Position numbers and translations under genes: made by a program | The notes under the pieces: model-generated | The model's input: only the letters and a program-made list of their open reading frames with translations | Told to the model about the DNA's origin: nothing | The model's database searches: none | Part shown: piece after piece, positions 58,228-64,000 of the stretch | Layout of the letters: every line of letters begins with the position of its first letter | How positions within the stretch are numbered: the stretch's first letter is position 1 | Assembly (NCBI GenBank): GCA_937625935.1 | Contig: OW569389.1 | Coordinates: forward strand, 124,001-188,000 | DNA from: Tetramitus jugosus | Lineage: Eukaryota; Heterolobosea; Eutetramitea; Acrasida; Vahlkampfiidae | Length of the DNA: 64,000 nucleotides | Reading direction: 5' to 3'

Positions 58228-58435
58228 GGAAGAGGATAATCCTATGAGGAGATGTGTCGAGGGCTTCGCCTCTTCACATGATCCAGGAGATGGTTGGTTG
58301 CTGATGCTCTGCGAGCAACAAACAATGCAACAGTGACGGCATTCTGCCGTCAAATACGAAACAGTTACATCATGTAAGGAGAATCAACAACGAATAAACA
58401 GCACAACCATTGGTTGTATTAAAAACAAAAAATAA
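58228..58435 (+). mobile_element. Truncated older element (3' UTR only) in the tRNA-Pro stack
   Basis: About 208 bp made almost entirely of hairpins: GAGGGCTTCGCCTC inside ATGTG/CACAT, GCTCTGCGAGC inside GTTGCT/AGCAAC, and TGACGGCA-TTC-TGCCGTCA (58334-58352). It ends ACAACCATTGGTTGTATTAAAA. A 10-bp CTCAAAAATT at 58218-58227 and 58436-58445 may be its duplication. It is either a severely 5'-truncated LINE copy or a SINE-like element sharing the 3' end. Confidence 0.7.
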
Positions 58436-58445
58436 CTCAAAAATT

Positions 58446-58756
58446 CAATTGGCCGGAGGAAAGCCACATGTGAACTTGTTAGAAGACACGGCAATATGTT
58501 GAGATAGAAGGCACGGTAACATGTTGAGAGAACTGGAAGTACTGAGATGCAATGGGAGACATAATAACAATAGCACCCCAGCTCATGTTTAAGGATAATT
58601 TCGATAGATATCTGGCAGTGGCGCATGATGGAGGTGTTTGGAGGTGATGCATCGCCTCTTCACAAGCTCCAAAGAACTTGAGGTTGTTAATGCTCTGTGA
58701 GTGCAAGTACAGAGAACAACAAAGAAATGCAAGTGCAACCAAGTGGTTTTTTTAAA
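58446..58756 (+). mobile_element. Oldest decayed member of the tRNA-Pro stack
   Basis: From about 58640 on (TCGCCTCTTCACAAGCTCC, GTTGTTAATGCTCTGTGAGTGC) the sequence aligns with the 58228-58435 element, with weakened stem-loops. It ends GCAACCAAGTGGTT before a T/A-rich stretch. Its left part (58446-58640) is unassigned. Orientation is the same as that of the others. Confidence 0.5.
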
Positions 58757-58778
58757 AAATTGTAAATTTTAGTCACAC

Positions 58779-58849
58779 AACAATGCATCAAGGATCACTC
58801 TCGTCAATTCGTGAATTTTGAGTCCAAAGTGGATCCTTGATGCATTGTT
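58779..58849. repeat. Long near-perfect inverted repeat
   Basis: AACAATGCATCAAGGATC (58779-58796) pairs fully with GATCCTTGATGCATTGTT (58832-58849), with flanking AC/GTG after a one-base bulge. The 30-nt loop carries AATTCGTGAATT. It lies 130 bp before the RRM gene and may be a MITE-like hairpin or a regulatory structure. Confidence 0.65.
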
Positions 58850-58976
58850 CAACCATCTCGATGAATCTTCACGCACTGTAAAATGATTTGCCAACCGACA
58901 ACCAAAAAAACTGCAAGTTCACAAAAAACACAAAAAACGTTTCTTTCTTTTTGCGCATCACTGATCGTTTCCCATA

Positions 58977-60684
58977 ATGTCTCGTAATTCAAACGAAGAA
59001 AAGCTTCCTCCTAGTTGTCGTGTATTCGTCGGTAATATTGATACCACATGCTCTAAACGTGAGGTTCAAGATCTATTCGAACCATTTGGTAAAGTGGTAT
59101 GTAGTTTTTTCACACAGTCATTTTTTCGTTTCTCAGAAAAAAAGCTAACCATCTTCTCCTATTCAACAATCACAACAATAACATTAGTATGAAGACATTC
59201 GATTCCATAGAGGTTATGGCTTTATTCAATATGACAATGAAGAATCAGCCCAAAGAGCAGTTGAAAAAATGAATGGCTACAAATTGAGAAGTAAAAATCT
59301 TGATGTTCAATCAGCCAATGGCACAGGTGCCAAAAACACGTCCAACTTGGGCAAGAGAGGCAGAAACAGCAGAAGAGATGAAGAAGAGTCTTCTTACTAT
59401 GGTGGTGGCGACGATTCTCATCACAATAAGAGAAGACGTCGTGATGATCCACATTCTTTTAGTGATCGATCATCGATGAATCATCGTTCGTCCTCCGCAC
59501 CTCATCAACAACAACATCAATCATCATCATCATCCTCCTCATCCTCACATGGCAAAAACAGTAGACGCGACAGAACATCACAAAACATTATTGATATTCC
59601 CATCTTTAACACCAATCGTCAATTGGAGAATTATGCCAATCAAGTGATTGAAACCTTGCAAAACAATCAACAGAAAAGTCCTTTTACAATCAAGTGTCAT
59701 TTGATTAATCTCACTAGAGATACTGACAGTTATTTGAAGTCACCTCAATTCTTGACTCGTATACAAGATGATCGATTTGTCATTGTGATTCAACCTAGGA
59801 ATCAAGATGAACAAACTGTTGCCTTTCGTGCAATTCTTCCTGATGGTTCCTCCCCTGGCTTTGCAGACACTCCTATTGTGGATGTGTTGTCTTTCATCTT
59901 GCACAATGCGAGCAGTCAAGTGGTCACGAATCAATACGTGTCTCCACCAATGAACGACACTTCTGCGACTCACTTTGTTCATCACGGTGGCAACAGCAGC
60001 AACGGTACCACTGGTATCGGTTCCATGGTCGTCGGTGCTCAACAGTACGGATCTGTTCAGCAACCACCACCTGGTCTCATGAGTCATGGCAACATGGGAT
60101 ATGTTCCACCCTCTGCTACAACTCCTCCTCCTACGGCAGCTGTTGCTGGATATCCACAGTATGCTCCTACAACTTCTACTCATCATCATCACTATCCGCA
60201 ACACCACCACGATGCATACATGCCATCGAGCAGTGTTGGCTACAATCCTTCAGTTGCTTCAACGAGTGCTTCAGTCTCTCCTCCGAATGCATCAGGTGCT
60301 GCCTCATCGACTGTTCTTGCTGCTGCCTTGTCTGCATTGAAGAATGTCAATACTAACTCTCAGGAGAAGCACATGTTGGAGCAAATTGTGAACACACTCA
60401 AGGGAACGTCCACTTCTGCCCCACCAACAACCTCTGCACCTTCAACAGTAACTCCTCCACCTACCACAAACTCATACTATGATAACTACAGTGGCACAAC
60501 AGCTTATCCGCAAACAAGTTCTTATGATCCTTCGAATGCAGGTTATGGTCATGGTGGCCAAGAATATTATTCTAGAGGATATGATCCTGCATCTAATCCT
60601 TCTTCTTCTTCGAATCCTAATGCCTCGACCAATTCTTCACTCGGTAGTCTTCTCAATTCCTTGTCTAGTATCATTAAAAAGTAA
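58977..60684 (+). CDS. RRM protein with NCOA5-like domain
   Basis: Exons are 58977-59096 and 59188-60684 (538 residues). The 91-nt intron is GTATGT...CATTAG with GCTAAC. The RRM is split by the intron: CRVFVGNIDTTCSKREVQDL (RNP2) in exon 1 and RGYGFIQYDNEESAQRAVEK (RNP1) in exon 2. An Arg/Ser/His-rich part follows (about 100-200). Next, DIPIFNTNRQLENYANQVIE, KCHLINLTRDTDSYLKSPQF and DDRFVIVIQPRNQ match the anticodon-binding-like fold of the nuclear coactivator NCOA5. A Pro/Ser/Gly-rich tail ends the protein. A nuclear RNA-binding or splicing-linked role is likely. Confidence 0.75.
59097..59187 (+). other. Intron of the RRM gene
   Basis: GTATGTAG...AGCTAACC...TAACATTAG, 91 nt. Removal joins GKV to YEDIRFHRGYGFI and rebuilds the RRM. 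Confidence 0.88.
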
Positions 60685-60736
60685 ACACAATTCTTTGTCT
60701 TTTGTAATAAATAAAACCAATGTTCCTCCTTAATAT

Positions 60737-61684
60737 TTATTCTAATGTATTGTACAACGTGGCTCGACTGTGAGAGAAGTGAAGTCCTTCACTGTCTGGC
60801 TCCACTCCCAACTCGGGATTCCAATAGCCGAGAACCAACACGCAGGTAGCAGCAATGATCAAAACAGCTACCTTGTCAACATAAAAGGCAGCATCCACCA
60901 GTCCACCTACTTGATTTCGCAAACCAGCATTCACGGCCTGAATTACAAAATTAGCTGTGCACAACAGTGCAGACACAATGATCAATCCTGATACGATATT
61001 CACTGATTCAATCTCGTCCAAATCGCTTAACTTTGACCTAACTGTTGACAACAGAATGGCAACCAATGACAAGCAATACAAGAAGACCGTGGCAAAAACA
61101 CTGAAATACACGGTTTGAACAATAGCAGATGCCAATTGTTCCGTTTTACCACTTGACTTGTTGTGCTCGGAGCGCCATCGAATCGTAATCATCATCACAG
61201 CCACACCAAACGTAACAACCACACTCACTACAAACAGGAACAAGTGCCAAACAGAGTAAAGCAAAGTACCTCTTTTTGTTTGTGGTTGGTGAACACGAGA
61301 GGCATCTGCATATTTTTCAACCAACTTTTGCGTAGCAAACACAAGAAACATGAGCTCCATAGCAAAAAGCACAAAGTTTGGAATTTGCTGCAGTGTGAGA
61401 ATCGAAGATCGAACATGATCATGCTCATGCTTCTTGTGCAGCGCAATACCAGTTTCAGTCACTTGGAGAATAAGAGCAACAGTCGCAACGAGCAGCATAA
61501 CAAAGGACAATACAGTGATGCTTGCACTTCCGTGAGTTACCAAAAGCTTCTTGTTCTTGGTGGGCCATTTCTTGATGATCACAATGACTTGAAGAATCAG
61601 TGTGAGTCCCATTGCGATCAGGAGCATAATGGTCAATATGAGAGACAATTCATTGCCATTGTCGTCATGTTCATTGACAATCAT
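60737..61684 (-). CDS. Seven-helix membrane protein of unknown family
   Basis: 315 residues from 61684. Seven hydrophobic helices are visible, including LILTIMLLIAMGLTLILQVI, VLSFVMLLVATVALILQVT, NFVLFAMELMFLVFATQ, WHLFLFVVSVVVTFGVAVMM and KVAVLIIAATCVLVLGYW. Polar loops carry His/Lys. The layout recalls THH1/TOM1-like or receptor-like proteins, but no signature motif was recognised. It ends about 50 bp from the convergent RRM gene. Confidence 0.6.
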   Translation of the reverse strand: MIVNEHDDNGNELSLILTIMLLIAMGLTLILQVIVIIKKWPTKNKKLLVTHGSASITVLSFVMLLVATVALILQVTETGIALHKKHEHDHVRSSILTLQQIPNFVLFAMELMFLVFATQKLVEKYADASRVHQPQTKRGTLLYSVWHLFLFVVSVVVTFGVAVMMITIRWRSEHNKSSGKTEQLASAIVQTVYFSVFATVFLYCLSLVAILLSTVRSKLSDLDEIESVNIVSGLIIVSALLCTANFVIQAVNAGLRNQVGGLVDAAFYVDKVAVLIIAATCVLVLGYWNPELGVEPDSEGLHFSHSRATLYNTLE

Positions 61685-62123
61685 TTTTTTGACTTGGTTT
61701 TTTGTTATCCATCAAATCTCCCATACAACTTTTAAAAAAAAAACGCCAAAAGGTAGTTGGGATGATCAGCGATTAAAGCTAACTGTTTTTGTCGTCAAAC
61801 TTGAGGTTTTCAGAGGTGTACAAAGGAAACAATAATTATCATCATTTCATTCATGCATAAGGATGCAAACAATAAAAGACACTATTGAAGTACACTTGGA
61901 TTTCAAGGTTCAAAGCTCCGGAAACTGGAAAAAATTGTGGGAGCGGAGGTTGCGAGCACTAACTCCCCAAAACTCCATAATGGACAATTGTTCCCGACGA
62001 AACGACGAAGGCAATGTCGCTCGAAGCTCATCCATCTTCTACCTCCTATTCAACCTTGCGTGTTGTTGTTGAGTGGCTAAAAACACGATCAGCAACCGTA
62101 CTTTCCGTGTGAAATAATAAACA
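61685..62123. promoter_or_regulatory. Divergent promoter region
   Basis: About 440 bp between two divergent starts (the seven-helix protein and the MFS transporter). A frame at 61863-62072 has no recognisable family. No clear TATA. Confidence 0.4.
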
Positions 62124-63743
62124 ATGTTATTCACAAAGAACAAGGGCAATGATAGCAGTGCTGAAGGGGAAGATGATTCTTCACAAAAGTTTGAATCTGG
62201 GAGTCGAGGGCATCTATCACCGAAGGCAACAACACAAGATCCTACCAAGTTATCAATCTTGAAGCTTCTCTTGTTTGTATATTATGATTTTAGTTTGATT
62301 CTGGGACTCATGTATGGAATGGGCTTGCTGTTGCCGACTCACGTGGCTCAAATGGTGGCTCCAAGTGAGAAAGCGTTTCTGTTGGCTACTGCGGGTATCC
62401 TTTCTGCTGTGATTGGAATTATTTGCTCCTTTTCGACTGGTATCTTATCTGATCGTATCAAAACGAGGATGGGAAAGAGAAAGCCAGCTGTTCTTATTGG
62501 AACGTTGATGATGTCCATGTGCTTGGGTGTGAGAGGTTTATTGACTGACTTGAAACAATTGGTCACATTCAAAATTGTTCTTTACATCATGTTATATTGT
62601 GTAGAGACTGCTGGAATGAGTATTGCAATTGCAGGTTATAGGTCATTGCTCCCTGAAGTCATTCCTGCAAGTCAAATGGGAATTGCGAGTGGCATGATTG
62701 GATTTGCCTCGGCCCTCGGTATCGTTGTGGGAACATTAGGTTTTGGAGCAGTGTATGGATTGGTTCCCTTATGGATCAACATTGTGGTTCTGATGGTTAT
62801 GATCTGGTCTGGTTCATTGGTTCTCTTGGTATCATTCAAGGAACCTGATGAAAATTATAGTAACCACAAGAACAATAATAATAAGATAGGGGTGGCTTCA
62901 ATCAATTATGAATCATATGTGACTGATGGAGATGAACAGGACCATGAAGAGGATGAATTGGACAAGTTCATGGATTCAGTTCTGAATGAAGAACAAGCAC
63001 CAATCGAGTCAAAATCTGAGAGTTGGAAACAAAAGTTGTTGAGGGTTGTGTGGTACGAGAATCCATTAGTCCAGTGGAACTTTCTCTGTTCATTCTTGAG
63101 TCGATTCATGTTTTATTGCACATTGATGACAATTCAAGGATACTTAATTTATTTCTTTACTGACACATTCCATATGCAATTTTCAATACTGTTCTGGAAC
63201 AATGTGATTAGTTCTCCTGTCCGAGCATCATCAGTCTACACCTCTACCCAGTTTATTTCAAGTTTGTTCACCACTGCATTTTGTGGATCAATCAGCCACA
63301 AGGTCGGAAAGAAGACTGTAGTTTATGTGAGCACTGCAATTATCGTTTGTACGGCCAGCGTACAGGCATTCACTCGATCATACTCACTCTCTCTCGTATT
63401 GTCCATATTTACTGGACTGGGTTTAGGTATGTTTCAAGCGATTGATCTCAGCATTACGATCGATTCTCTTCAGAGCAAATCCAACATCGCAAGAGATTTA
63501 GCAATCGCACATTTAGCAATGTCTGTGCCGAAGATGATAACATCACCTTTGATAGGATTAATCATTGGAGCATTCGATAAGTTATTTGAGCAGAACATAG
63601 TGGTCCGCACACCTCACTTTGGTTACACAGTGGTGTTTTTGATGGCCGCGTGTTTCATGATGCTGTCTGCTCTGTTCATCTCCCTAGTCAGAATTCCAAA
63701 ATCCTCTCCTTCTAGAACCAAGGTTCAACCAGTTGTTAATTGA
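62124..63743 (+). CDS. Major-facilitator-superfamily transporter
   Basis: 539 residues, single exon. Twelve membrane helices are separated by a large acidic cytosolic loop (about 240-310; DEQDHEEDELDKFMDSVLNE). Between helices 2 and 3, SDRIKTRMGKRKPAVLIGTL is the GxxxDRxxxRxGRRxP-type signature of MFS and of GPH-like sugar carriers. AGYRSLLPEVIPASQMGIAS is the region after helix 4 seen in sugar/cation symporters and related proteins. Substrate unknown. The frame is intact and starts with ATG. Confidence 0.8.
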   Translation: MLFTKNKGNDSSAEGEDDSSQKFESGSRGHLSPKATTQDPTKLSILKLLLFVYYDFSLILGLMYGMGLLLPTHVAQMVAPSEKAFLLATAGILSAVIGIICSFSTGILSDRIKTRMGKRKPAVLIGTLMMSMCLGVRGLLTDLKQLVTFKIVLYIMLYCVETAGMSIAIAGYRSLLPEVIPASQMGIASGMIGFASALGIVVGTLGFGAVYGLVPLWINIVVLMVMIWSGSLVLLVSFKEPDENYSNHKNNNNKIGVASINYESYVTDGDEQDHEEDELDKFMDSVLNEEQAPIESKSESWKQKLLRVVWYENPLVQWNFLCSFLSRFMFYCTLMTIQGYLIYFFTDTFHMQFSILFWNNVISSPVRASSVYTSTQFISSLFTTAFCGSISHKVGKKTVVYVSTAIIVCTASVQAFTRSYSLSLVLSIFTGLGLGMFQAIDLSITIDSLQSKSNIARDLAIAHLAMSVPKMITSPLIGLIIGAFDKLFEQNIVVRTPHFGYTVVFLMAACFMMLSALFISLVRIPKSSPSRTKVQPVVN

Positions 63744-64000
63744 GAGTGTACATTAGTATAATAATAATAATTGTAAATTATTTTAGTTAAACCATAGCAT
63801 AATTGTTCGCACACTACACTTGCTACACACAGTCGTATCTCATGGCTTCACGTTTTGCAGTAGCCATCTCCCTCTTCAAAGAGAAGTTGTCAACTCGATT
63901 CGAATTTTCAGAGCGACAGGTCAGAGCCAACAATAAAAAGCGATCAACTTAGCCGAAATAAAGGTTTATATTTTTCTCCATATTTGCTCCATCTGAGTCT
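63744..64000. other. End of window, no gene recognised
   Basis: 257 bp of AT-rich sequence after the MFS stop. An AATAA-rich stretch near 63760 suits the 3' end of that gene. Nothing else was seen. Confidence 0.4.

Noticed and set aside
61163-61735. 190-codon plus-strand frame over the seven-helix gene
   Set aside because: It is antisense to a clear membrane protein and its composition reflects complemented hydrophobic codons.

Overview
The window is eukaryotic nuclear DNA, most likely from a free-living heterolobosean amoeba of the Naegleria type. The reasons are: densely packed and mostly intronless genes, a few 71-93 nt GT-AG introns with CTAAC-like branch sites, poly-Asn/Ser/Thr tracts, PAS/PH/RGS signalling proteins, tandem RCC1 and RCC1-BTB genes, and AATAAA-type ends. 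The genus is an inference. There are no bacterial operons or CRISPR arrays.

1-13 kb is a retroelement cluster built around two inverted copies of a tRNA-Glu(CTC) gene. APE-type non-LTR retrotransposons sit just upstream of each tRNA gene, and every one points away from it. One element (2779-7223) has a 19-bp target-site duplication and a poly(A) tail. It is nested inside the first bases of an older decayed copy (7243-9260), which is followed by a still more decayed one (about 9261-12480). A Tc1/mariner transposase relic and a relic zinc-binding gene lie between the tRNA copies. The cluster ends in a chimeric remnant (part of UDP-glucose dehydrogenase fused to the GST domain of eEF1B-gamma).

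14-28 kb is ordinary gene space: a secreted protein with an LPMO-like copper-site N-terminus and a beta-propeller, an F-box/ankyrin protein, a VTT/TMEM41-type membrane protein, an M11 metalloprotease, a MAK5/DDX24 helicase and a PH-PAS-RGS protein. 28-45 kb holds duplicated families (an RCC1 pair, an RCC1-BTB-BTB pair with near-identical BTB halves, a second PH-PAS-RGS protein), plus a CH-CH actin-binding protein, small secreted or mitochondrial proteins and a secreted propeller protein.

45-56.7 kb carries a nuclear protein with a degenerate kinase/phosphatase region, a SWIM finger and an RPA-like OB fold. It also carries a long coiled-coil protein, a TXNDC9/START divergent pair sharing an E2F-like palindrome, a Frizzled-CRD-like secreted protein and a four-exon BAHD/condensation-type acyltransferase. 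56.7-58.8 kb is a second tRNA-anchored retroelement stack, at tRNA-Pro(TGG). Its youngest member has an intact ORF1, no ORF2 and a clean 15-bp duplication. 59-64 kb has an RRM/NCOA5-like protein, a seven-helix membrane protein and an MFS transporter.

The strongest candidate for something undescribed is the retroelement family. At least four insertions at two unrelated tRNA genes fall 30-58 bp upstream of the tRNA, with their 5' ends facing it, and they share a 3' end made of serial stem-loops. This resembles the tRNA-targeting elements of Dictyostelium but occurs here in a different lineage.
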